The notes: a model not told the origin generated them from the letters alone. 5,266 nt of DNA from CAYNNP01 sp964398215 (GCA_964398215.1 CAYNNP010000354.1:1-5266), one strand, 5' to 3'. Shown: positions 1 to 5,266, counted from the first letter of the stretch. Program-made: numbers and translations.

Positions 1-2599
1 CGCCGGTGGCGAGTACTTTCCCATCCGACGAGAACCGCATCGTCGTGGTTACTTTTCCGTGAGGAGTTTTAATCGTCAGCTCCTGGGTGACGTCTGATGT
101 GAGGCGTAACTCAACGTCTCCGAGTTCTCCGGAGCTTGCAATCAGTTTTCCGTCCGGCGACCACGCAAAATCTCTTACTCTACCAACAAAAGACCACTTC
201 CGTGGTTCAGGATCCCCATCTAGAAACGCGCCGACCTCCCATTGCTCAACAGCACCAGGACTATTCCGCAGCAGAAATGACTTTCCGTCGCTGCCGAGCT
301 TGAGCTGAAATCCGGCAGCGGGAAGCTGAGTCGTCGCTCCAATGACCAGTGGAGCAACCGAAGTCACCGAGCCATCTGGCTCAAGCTTCCAAACCGAAAC
401 CGCATCTTCATCGGGCCCGAGGGAGTCGATCTTCGCTCCTGATTTAAAGGCCGCAATGTATTGGCCGTTGGCAGAGAACGAACACCTGTTCTGCGGTAGC
501 GAAAGCACCTTCTTTCGGCTCTTGATGTGGTAGAGCTCGATTCCTGATTCAACGTTGATGGCAACCCAACGGCCATCAGGTGTAAAGAAGGACCAGTGGA
601 CTTTGAGAGTCCAACTGATGAGCTCGCGTTTGTTGCCGTCCTCGTCCACTTCGTGTAGTCCAGTGGAATCGGTGACGAGCGTCTTGTTCTCTGGCGTGAA
701 GGCAACGCCATTGCAAGATGTTGGCACAGTGAGATAGGCACTCTTATGGAGTCGGTTCCACTGATAGCGCCATGAAAACTCGCGAAGGTCCTCCTCCTGA
801 TCGTCGATTGGAATCCACGATGCCAGCAATTGTTCAATCCGACGTTGCTCGCCGTTTTGTCCGTTGTAGAGTTGGTCGGCAAGCTGCATGTTGGCTGCGT
901 ACAGGTCACGGCGGCGCTGCCGAGCGATGGCCTCTTCTTTGCGTTTTGCTTCTTCTGCGGTAGCCCGAGCTTGTTCGGCAGTTTCTTTTGCGTTGACGGC
1001 TTCCTGTTCTGAGTCGCGGGCTTTGTCTCGTTCGTTTGTGGCCTCCAGTCGTGCTGACAGAGCGACACGCGTTTGTCTTTTGGCTTCTCCAGCCTGCCAC
1101 GCCGTGGCTGCGATTCCGGCGACCAGAATCGCAAGCGCCGCTGCTCCCAGACCAAGCGTGACGCGGAACCGCTTACGTTGCTCAACCACTCGCGCCGCTT
1201 CACCCGCCCGCTGGACTTCTGTTTCTCGCAGTTTGGTTTCGACAGACTCGAGGTAGCCTGTCACCTGTTCGGCGAGAGCGTTCGCATCCTTCGGACGATC
1301 GGCGGGTTCCAATTCCAGGCATTGCTTTGCGAGCGATACAAGTTCCTCGTCGGCTCCGCATTCGTCCAGTCGTGTAAAGCAGTCGCCAAGTTTGCCTCGG
1401 CTTGCCATGCGATAAATCTGCGTGCCGTCGTCAGCAACGTACGGCGGCTTGCCGGACAGAATCTCTGCGAGAATCGCTCCCAGGCCAAACACATCGGCAC
1501 GCTGATCGAGCATGTCGATCTCACCGAGCGCCTGTTCGGGCGGCATGTACGCCGGCGTCCCCATCACGCTACCCATCTGCGTCTCGGATCCAACCGACCT
1601 GACCGAACCGGGGGCGTCACTACCAACGCTCCGCATGGTTTGAATCAACGTCTCGCCATTCTGTTTCTTGCGAGCTGTTCTCTCGTCGGCCACCCCACCG
1701 GCCGAAAGCACCTTCGCGAGCCCCCAGTCCATGACCTGAACCTCGCCGAACGCACCGACCATGATGTTGGCGGGCTTCAGGTCACGGTGAATGACTCCGC
1801 GACTGTGTGCGTACGCCATCGTCTGGCAAACCTGCTCGAAGACGCCGATCAGTTTACTGCGATCCGCCGTCGGGTCGTCGCGATCAGACAACAACTTCGA
1901 CAACGTATCGCCCTTCACTAGTTTCATACTGAAGAAGGGACGTTGGTCGGCGAACTGCCCAAGCTCGTAGACCGGTGCAATCCCAGGGTGCTGAAGCTGT
2001 CCACCAATCTGAGCCTCTTCGACAAATCGTTGAATGACCTCAGGCTTTTCCTTGTGAGCATCCAACAACACCTTCACCGCCAAATCGCGACCCAAGTCGG
2101 TATCGTGACCTCGCAGAACAGCTCCCATTCCCCCACGAGCGATCTCTCCGTGAATCTGGTACCGGCTGTCACTGTTCTGATTGGGGATTTCGGGAGAGCT
2201 CGGCCGCTGAATCGGTGCGTCACCTTCTTCCTTCGGCTCACGAAGCGAGACGCGAGGCACATCGTTCAACGTCGCACTCATCGATTTCAGCACGCTGTGG
2301 TTCGTGTTGCCAACGACGACTGCGGATTCCTTCCCGAAGGTTGCCGCCAAGCCTGCGTCTAGCGAAGCGGCCAAGTTATCGCCCGAGGAATCGGGGGCGA
2401 TCGTTGGCTCCAGCCCAGGTGCCGGCTTTTCCAGAAACTGCGATTCCTCAACAAAGGCGACGAGTAGTTTATTGACTCTCGCGCGAAGCTCCGTGTCGTT
2501 TCCGCACGCATCATCGACAAACGCACGACGCTCGTCCTCCGATACGATCTTTCGCGCGTCATTGAAGATGGATGCTTCATTCGGTCGTTCAGAAGTCAT
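1..2599 (-). CDS. Membrane Ser/Thr protein kinase with WD40 sensor region (3' end outside window)
   Basis: Hanks-type kinase predicted to phosphorylate proteins in the cytoplasm. The frame starts at ATG 2599 and stays open for 866 codons to the left edge. Residues 9-60 match the N-terminal segment common in planctomycete kinases (RRAFVDDACG, then ELRARVNKLL, ending FLEKPAPG). The kinase domain spans about 147-448: glycine loop GEIARGGMGAV (151-161), lysine K176 in LAVKVL, likely alpha-C glutamate in RFVEEAQIGG (191-200), catalytic HRDLKPAN (271-278, D273), metal-binding DWG (D291), GTPAYMPPEQA (347-357) and DVFGLG (369-374). The DWG and PPE variants are usual in this group. A Ser/Thr-rich segment of about 49 residues precedes GTPAY. 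One membrane helix lies at about 478-501, followed by a charged Ala/Glu coiled coil (504-563). Next comes the linker RRRDLYAANMQL to FSWRYQWNRLH (562-618), then weak WD40 repeats (WSFFTPDGRW, FAWSPDGKLI, MRFSSDGKVL). The WD40 part should lie outside the cytoplasmic membrane. The ECF sigma gene lies 268 bp upstream. The kinase assignment is firm, but ligand and substrate are unknown. Confidence 0.95.
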   Translation of the reverse strand, partial: MTSERPNEASIFNDARKIVSEDERRAFVDDACGNDTELRARVNKLLVAFVEESQFLEKPAPGLEPTIAPDSSGDNLAASLDAGLAATFGKESAVVVGNTNHSVLKSMSATLNDVPRVSLREPKEEGDAPIQRPSSPEIPNQNSDSRYQIHGEIARGGMGAVLRGHDTDLGRDLAVKVLLDAHKEKPEVIQRFVEEAQIGGQLQHPGIAPVYELGQFADQRPFFSMKLVKGDTLSKLLSDRDDPTADRSKLIGVFEQVCQTMAYAHSRGVIHRDLKPANIMVGAFGEVQVMDWGLAKVLSAGGVADERTARKKQNGETLIQTMRSVGSDAPGSVRSVGSETQMGSVMGTPAYMPPEQALGEIDMLDQRADVFGLGAILAEILSGKPPYVADDGTQIYRMASRGKLGDCFTRLDECGADEELVSLAKQCLELEPADRPKDANALAEQVTGYLESVETKLRETEVQRAGEAARVVEQRKRFRVTLGLGAAALAILVAGIAATAWQAGEAKRQTRVALSARLEATNERDKARDSEQEAVNAKETAEQARATAEEAKRKEEAIARQRRRDLYAANMQLADQLYNGQNGEQRRIEQLLASWIPIDDQEEDLREFSWRYQWNRLHKSAYLTVPTSCNGVAFTPENKTLVTDSTGLHEVDEDGNKRELISWTLKVHWSFFTPDGRWVAINVESGIELYHIKSRKKVLSLPQNRCSFSANGQYIAAFKSGAKIDSLGPDEDAVSVWKLEPDGSVTSVAPLVIGATTQLPAAGFQLKLGSDGKSFLLRNSPGAVEQWEVGAFLDGDPEPRKWSFVGRVRDFAWSPDGKLIASSGELGDVELRLTSDVTQELTIKTPHGKVTTTMRFSSDGKVLATG

Positions 2600-2607
2600 G
2601 GAAGTGG

Positions 2608-2612
2608 TTCCT
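2608..2612 (-). promoter_or_regulatory. Shine-Dalgarno sequence of the kinase gene
   Basis: On the minus strand AGGAA lies 8 bases before ATG 2599, a normal spacing. It supports this start, as does the match of the following residues to the usual N-terminus of planctomycete kinases. Confidence 0.6.
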
Positions 2613-2648
2613 GGTGTGCCCAAAGTTCACGATTCGTTAGCGGTCCAA

Positions 2649-2671
2649 AGTAGCTCGGCTCTCCGAGCCGA
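2649..2671 (+). repeat. Hairpin repeat unit 1 (AGTAGC arm + GGCTC-type stem)
   Basis: AGTAGC (2649-2654) is followed by a perfect 7-bp stem TCGGCTC / GAGCCGA with loop TCC. An alternative pairing CTCGG / CCGAG with loop CTCT is also possible. It lies about 50 bp before the kinase start. Together with the truncated copy at 2684-2692 it looks like a damaged version of the composite element seen twice elsewhere in the window. Confidence 0.85.
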
Positions 2672-2683
2672 ATCTCTGCAGCG

Positions 2684-2692
2684 ATCGCCTCG
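2684..2692 (-). repeat. Truncated tail unit of the hairpin repeat
   Basis: ATCGCCTCG matches the first 9 bases of unit 3 (2730-2738), then breaks off just before unit 2 begins. The gap to the preceding GAGCCG arm up to TCGCC is 14 bases, the same as in the intact element at 2695-2753, and both gaps contain TGCAGC. This suggests a composite element that lost the second half of its tail stem. Confidence 0.6.
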
Positions 2693-2694
2693 AT

Positions 2695-2720
2695 AGTAGC
2701 ACGGCTCTCCGAGCCGTGAG
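2695..2720 (+). repeat. Hairpin repeat unit 2 (AGTAGC arm + CACGGCTC stem)
   Basis: AGTAGC (2695-2700) overlaps by its last base a perfect 8-bp stem CACGGCTC (2700-2707) / GAGCCGTG (2711-2718) with loop TCC, followed by AG. The 26-base sequence is identical to unit 6 at 3492-3517. It forms the head half of the composite element 2695-2753. Confidence 0.9.
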
Positions 2721-2730
2721 CATGCAGCAA

Positions 2731-2753
2731 TCGCCTCGGAGAGGCGAACTACT
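2731..2753 (-). repeat. Hairpin repeat unit 3 (GCCTC-type stem, opposite orientation)
   Basis: A perfect 7-bp stem TCGCCTC (2731-2737) / GAGGCGA (2741-2747) with loop GGA is followed by ACTACT. The arm is the reverse complement of AGTAGC/T, so the unit is inverted relative to unit 2. The arm differs by one base from the GCTACT of units 4 and 7. Confidence 0.9.
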
Positions 2754-2766
2754 ATTGCACCCTCCA

Positions 2767-2789
2767 TCGCCTCGGAGAGGCGAGCTACT
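2767..2789 (-). repeat. Hairpin repeat unit 4 (GCCTC-type stem, opposite orientation)
   Basis: The stem TCGCCTC (2767-2773) / GAGGCGA (2777-2783) with loop GGA is followed by GCTACT (2784-2789). It is identical over 23 bases to unit 7 (3529-3551) and is the exact reverse complement of unit 5 (3446-3468). It is the first copy met downstream of the sigma factor stop codon. No T-run follows it in the direction of transcription, so it is not a standard intrinsic terminator. Confidence 0.9.
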
Positions 2790-2867
2790 TAGTCGTCCAA
2801 AAGCCAGTGCGAAAAACCAGCGAGGAACACCCAAGATCCGTCAGGAGAATTTGCCCTTTTTCTGGAA

Positions 2868-3434
2868 TTAGGCAGATTCAGACATCTCAACTCGCAACCA
2901 GGCTTTCGCGTAAGCCCAGTCATTGTCGGCAGTTGAGCCAGAAACGCCCAGTGCCCGAGCCGCTTCAGAAAGTGTCAGCCCGGCAAAGAATCGAAGCCGC
3001 ACCAACTCGGCTTTTCGGGGGTCGTGGGCCTCCAGCTTCTGCAATGCCTCATCCACGTCCAACACGTCGAGTTCACGGGCTGACCCCTGAACTTCGTCGA
3101 TGACTTGCGACAAATGAACTCGTCGAAGGTCACCGCCGGCCTTTTGCGATTTCTTCCGCCGAGCATTCTCGACCAGAATTCGCTGCATGGCTTTGGCCGC
3201 CGCTCCGAAAAAGTGCCCGCGACCGTTCCAGTGAATCTCCGCGTCTGATCCAAGCAACCGCATCCAGGCTTCGTGAACCAAAGCGGTCGCCTGAATCGTC
3301 TGGCCTGGTTTCTCATTGGCAAGTTTTGCCGCCGCCAATTTGCGGAGCTCGTCGTAGACCAACGGCAAGAGTTCATCCGCAGCGTGGGCGTCACCGTTTT
3401 CGATTGCTGATAAGATTTGCGTAATATTGCTCAT
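2868..3434 (-). CDS. ECF sigma factor, planctomycete kinase-associated type
   Basis: RNA polymerase sigma factor of the extracytoplasmic-function class, 188 residues, a normal length for this family. Region 2 covers about residues 20-92 (ELLPLVYDELRKLA, QATALVHEAWMRLL, HWNGRGHFFGAAAKAMQRIL, then ENARRKK). A linker follows, then region 4 at about 135-183: AHDPRKAELVRLRFFAGLTL, EAARALGVSGSTADNDWAYA and KAWLRVEM, with the DNA-binding helix-turn-helix. This fits the TIGR02999-like / Sigma70_ECF group abundant in Planctomycetes. The usual acidic DAED-like motif of region 2.2 reads QATA (48-51), with Thr50 as a possible phosphorylation site. Region 4 has TADNDWAYAKAWL where relatives mostly have TADRDWAYARAWL. 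No anti-sigma gene is visible; the neighbour downstream is a membrane Ser/Thr kinase. The start at 3434 (MSNITQILSAIENGD) matches the family N-terminus. An upstream in-frame ATG at 3491 would add residues encoded by the hairpin repeat. No clear ribosome binding site precedes 3434. Confidence 0.95.
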   Translation of the reverse strand: MSNITQILSAIENGDAHAADELLPLVYDELRKLAAAKLANEKPGQTIQATALVHEAWMRLLGSDAEIHWNGRGHFFGAAAKAMQRILVENARRKKSQKAGGDLRRVHLSQVIDEVQGSARELDVLDVDEALQKLEAHDPRKAELVRLRFFAGLTLSEAARALGVSGSTADNDWAYAKAWLRVEMSESA

Positions 3435-3445
3435 GGAGTCATCAT

Positions 3446-3468
3446 AGTAGCTCGCCTCTCCGAGGCGA
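3446..3468 (+). repeat. Hairpin repeat unit 5 in the sigma factor leader
   Basis: AGTAGC (3446-3451) is followed by a perfect 7-bp stem TCGCCTC / GAGGCGA (3452-3468) with loop TCC. It ends 11 bases before the sigma factor ATG. On the minus strand it carries GGAGAGG, similar to a ribosome binding site, but 20 bases from the ATG and inside the stem-loop. With two extra A-T pairs it is the exact inverse of 3527-3551. Confidence 0.9.
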
Positions 3469-3491
3469 AAGCACACACAACCTCTCGCCAA

Positions 3492-3517
3492 AGTAGCACG
3501 GCTCTCCGAGCCGTGAG
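3492..3517 (+). repeat. Hairpin repeat unit 6 (AGTAGC arm + CACGGCTC stem)
   Basis: AGTAGC (3492-3497) joins a perfect 8-bp stem CACGGCTC (3497-3504) / GAGCCGTG (3508-3515) with loop TCC. It is identical over 26 bases to unit 2. With unit 7 it forms a 60-bp composite element (3492-3551) closed by AGTAGC and GCTACT. Confidence 0.9.
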
Positions 3518-3528
3518 GTTTTCTGATT

Positions 3529-3551
3529 TCGCCTCGGAGAGGCGAGCTACT
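3529..3551 (-). repeat. Hairpin repeat unit 7, overlapping the WD40/PA14 stop codon
   Basis: The stem TCGCCTC (3529-3535) / GAGGCGA (3539-3545) with loop GGA is followed by GCTACT (3546-3551). The CTA at 3547-3549 is the TAG stop codon of the minus-strand WD40/PA14 gene, so the arm of the repeat ends that reading frame. The sequence after the hairpin in the direction of transcription is A-rich, not T-rich, so it does not look like an intrinsic terminator. Confidence 0.9.
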
Positions 3552-5266
3552 TTACTTCGAACTCGAGGTACTCACCCGATATCGGTGGGTCGCCAGGCTC
3601 CGGTGGCTCGTCGCCAGGCTTTTGCCAGGTGACGGAGAGGTGCTCTGGCCCGCTGTCTTGCTTCATCAGGGCTTTGACGGAGTAACGCTTGCCGGCTTCC
3701 AGATGGATCGATTTCGAGACGGCACTTGGGTTCGCGCCCCAGGCTCGCTTGTTCGTGCGACCGCTTTCGTTCCCGATTCCTGAAGGGCCACGTTTGACCG
3801 AAGCAACCAATTCCAGGTTGTCTGGTGATTCATCGGAACTGATGTAGAGTTCGCCCTCATCATCAGAGGCCAGATAGAAAATGTACTCGCCCGTCCTGGG
3901 AGGCTTGATGAAACCAGTGACGCGAATTCCGTAATTGTCTCCAAAACTGCCGATATCATTCGGTGGAGCCTCAAATGACTTCAGTGACCGGAAGTAATTG
4001 CACCTATTGTTTTGGTACTGTCTGGAAGACGTGAGATCCTCAACCGTCTCGCCCTTAACGTTGTTGAATATCTCGCAAAACAACGTGCCTGGAATGACCG
4101 GATTGGACGCGTCGTAGAGATAGGCGTCTCCGGCCAAGTGGAATATCACCGATTCGTACCCTGGAGGAGCGAGTTTGACCTGGTAGGTGCCGATCTGATC
4201 GACCGTAACATTCGACAACGTCAACGTAGGGTCGGTGGCTCCTTCAACGGGTGCGTAGTTGCAGTACCATTGGTAGTCCCACTCACCTTCGATCGGTTGC
4301 ACACTCAACGTGGCTTGCTCGCCAAGACGTGCGCCAACGAACTTGGATTCCCACTTAAGGTGCCAGGGCCATTTGCCAATTCTCTGCAAGGTCAGGCGTA
4401 TCTTCCATCCGACACTCTCCAGCTCTGAATCGATTGGGCGTCCACTTTTCCGATTCAGCTCGAGCACTTTGGAGAACAGTGCTTCCGCGTCCTCGAAGCG
4501 TTCCTGCTCGAACCGCCAGAGCCCCAGACGCAACAGTGCCTGCAGCGCTTTCGGATCTTGCCCAATTTCCGCATTCGAAGCGGTATCCCAGAAGCGAAGA
4601 ACACCATCGATACTTAACGTGGCCAGTCGATTGCCATCGTTAGAAAATGCGACACTCCAAATAACATCCGAGTGAGCTCGGATGGTCTGCAACTGCTTTC
4701 CTGTTTCGAAGTCCCATAAAACAACGTTGTTATTGAGACAACCGACAGCCAGCGTTCGGTCGTCCGGGGAAAGCGCCAAACCACCCACTGCGGGCGAGCT
4801 AAGCTTTCGAAGCATTTTCCTGGTTGCCGCATCCCAGATGCAAACATCGCCATTGAGGGTGGTGCCGCCAACGGAGCCAGTAACAATTCGCTTTCCATCC
4901 GAAGAAAATGCCAGGGAACTGACTGCCCCCTGCGTTGTTTTCAAAGTCTCCTGTTTTGTCCAGTCTGCGGTGTCCCAAATATGAACTCTTCCAAGATCAT
5001 CCCCCACCAGTAATCGGGAACTGTCGGGGGAAAATACGATCGACTGCATCCCGGTATTCACTGTTGTAATGTTGCCGTCTTGATGCAGCGGGCCGCCACC
5101 GATCTTCTCAAAGTCGCTGGTTCGCCACACGTTTAGGTCGGTTCGCGATGAGATGTAGCCATAGATCGATGTGTGCGCGAGAAACCTGCCGTCAGGCGAA
5201 AACGCCAGCCTCCCATAGCCAGAATCGAGCTTCCCATCAGCGTCGTTCACGGTATCCAGTTGGTAG
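3547..5266 (-). CDS. WD40 / TPR-like / Ig-like / PA14 protein (C-terminal part, 5' end outside window)
   Basis: The frame is open from the right edge to TAG at 3547-3549. A GTG at 5250 is in frame, but codons before it (YQLDT) continue without a stop, so it is not taken as the start. Counting from 5250: about five WD40 repeats at 13-222 (RLAFSPDGRFLA; IVFSPDSSRLLVGD and VHIWD; LAFSSDGKRIVTGS and VCIWD; LALSPDDRTLAVG and VVLWD; VAFSNDGNRLATLS and LRFWD). Next is a TPR-like helical pair at 233-266 (GLWRFEQERFEDAEALFSKV), an Ig-like fold at about 309-363 (QWYCNYAPVEG, TLTLSNVTVDQIGTYQVKL), and a PA14-like domain at about 387-545 (YGIRVTGFIKPPRTGEYIFY, ASDDEGELYISSD, IHLEAGKRYSVKALMK, HLSVTWQKPGDEP). 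PA14 domains often bind carbohydrate. WD40, Ig and PA14 suggest an extracytoplasmic location. In planctomycetes such a tail often follows a kinase domain and membrane helix, so this may be the end of a second sensor kinase; a separate surface protein is equally possible. The sigma factor gene starts 112 bp downstream on the same strand. Confidence 0.9.
   Translation of the reverse strand, partial: YQLDTVNDADGKLDSGYGRLAFSPDGRFLAHTSIYGYISSRTDLNVWRTSDFEKIGGGPLHQDGNITTVNTGMQSIVFSPDSSRLLVGDDLGRVHIWDTADWTKQETLKTTQGAVSSLAFSSDGKRIVTGSVGGTTLNGDVCIWDAATRKMLRKLSSPAVGGLALSPDDRTLAVGCLNNNVVLWDFETGKQLQTIRAHSDVIWSVAFSNDGNRLATLSIDGVLRFWDTASNAEIGQDPKALQALLRLGLWRFEQERFEDAEALFSKVLELNRKSGRPIDSELESVGWKIRLTLQRIGKWPWHLKWESKFVGARLGEQATLSVQPIEGEWDYQWYCNYAPVEGATDPTLTLSNVTVDQIGTYQVKLAPPGYESVIFHLAGDAYLYDASNPVIPGTLFCEIFNNVKGETVEDLTSSRQYQNNRCNYFRSLKSFEAPPNDIGSFGDNYGIRVTGFIKPPRTGEYIFYLASDDEGELYISSDESPDNLELVASVKRGPSGIGNESGRTNKRAWGANPSAVSKSIHLEAGKRYSVKALMKQDSGPEHLSVTWQKPGDEPPEPGDPPISGEYLEFEVK

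Larger units (their letters stand above)
3446..3551. repeat. 25-bp perfect inverted repeat spanning the intergenic region
   Basis: Bases 3446-3470 are the exact reverse complement of 3527-3551, with 56 bases between the arms that contain unit 6. Transcribed from the WD40/PA14 gene toward the sigma factor, the RNA could form either one long 25-bp stem or three separate short hairpins. The upstream arm contains the stop codon of the WD40/PA14 gene, and the downstream arm ends 11 bases before the sigma factor start. This covers nearly the whole 112-bp intergenic gap and leaves little room for an ordinary promoter. Confidence 0.85.

Noticed and set aside
364..1203. Minus-strand open frame of 279 codons
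   Set aside because: It is in a different frame from the kinase over its membrane, coiled-coil and WD40 parts. Its Arg/Ser/Thr-rich translation resembles nothing, while the kinase frame is continuous here.
888..1256. Plus-strand open frame of 122 codons with Ala/Ser-rich product
   Set aside because: It is the complement of the Ala/Glu-rich coiled-coil codons of the kinase, which explains its composition.
1073..1921. Plus-strand open frame of 282 codons
   Set aside because: It lies antisense to the kinase domain, which carries all catalytic motifs in the other strand. Its translation has no recognisable domain and low-complexity Arg/His-rich composition typical of shadow frames.
2606..2611. 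GGAACC as an ECF-type -35 promoter element before the kinase
   Set aside because: On the minus strand it lies only 6 bases before the ATG and overlaps the ribosome binding site, leaving no room for a -10 element and transcript start.
2649..2789. Hairpin cluster as CRISPR array or intrinsic terminators
   Set aside because: Units are about 23-26 bp, in mixed orientations with irregular gaps and no similar-sized unique spacers. None is followed by a T-run on the transcribed strand.
2637..2834. Minus-strand 65-codon frame with a repeated SSPLRGD peptide
   Set aside because: The repeated peptide is only the translation of the hairpin repeat units; there is no ribosome binding site and no conserved fold.
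3435..3491. Longer sigma factor start at ATG 3491
   Set aside because: The extra 19 residues are encoded by repeat unit 5 and its flank and do not fit the family N-terminus, which begins MSNITQIL-like at 3434.
5248..5250. GTG at 5250 as start of the WD40/PA14 protein
   Set aside because: The frame is open upstream to the window edge and the GTG falls at the edge of a WD40 repeat, so an internal codon is more likely.

Overview
The window is almost certainly from a planctomycete, probably a Pirellulales-type genome. The evidence is a membrane-bound Ser/Thr kinase with a VMDWGLAK motif and a WD40 tail, an ECF sigma factor of the planctomycete type that lies beside such kinases, and a WD40-TPR-Ig-PA14 protein. 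The order-level placement is inference. All three genes lie on the minus strand, so transcription runs from high to low coordinates. I found no RNA gene, CRISPR array, insertion sequence or prophage gene.

Layout in transcription order. (1) 5266-3547: the C-terminal part of a large WD40/TPR-like/Ig-like/PA14 protein whose 5' end is beyond the window. (2) 3546-3435: a 112-bp intergenic stretch with three short hairpin repeats, two of which form a 25-bp perfect inverted repeat. (3) 3434-2868: a complete 188-residue ECF sigma factor. (4) 2867-2600: a 268-bp intergenic stretch with four more copies of the repeat and one truncated copy. (5) 2599-1: a Hanks-type Ser/Thr kinase, open for 866 codons and running off the left edge. 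It is easily missed because it has no stop codon inside the window, while long meaningless frames overlap it on both strands.

Likely joint function. ECF sigma factors next to membrane Ser/Thr kinases and without an anti-sigma gene are a known planctomycete arrangement, and the kinase is thought to control the sigma factor by phosphorylation. Here the acidic region 2.2 motif of ordinary ECF factors (DAED-like) reads Gln-Ala-Thr-Ala (residues 48-51). The factor may therefore be inactive until Thr50 is phosphorylated, as shown for a kinase-controlled ECF factor of Vibrio. The kinase would sense through its extracytoplasmic WD40 region. The upstream WD40/PA14 protein may be the end of a second sensor kinase or a separate surface protein.

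The other notable element is the repeat family. Each unit is a 7-8 bp stem with a 3-base TCC/GGA loop and an AGTAGC/GCTACT arm on one side. Units pair head to tail into 59-60 bp elements that could fold as a three-way junction. One copy supplies the TAG stop codon of the WD40/PA14 gene, and another lies 11 bases before the sigma factor start.
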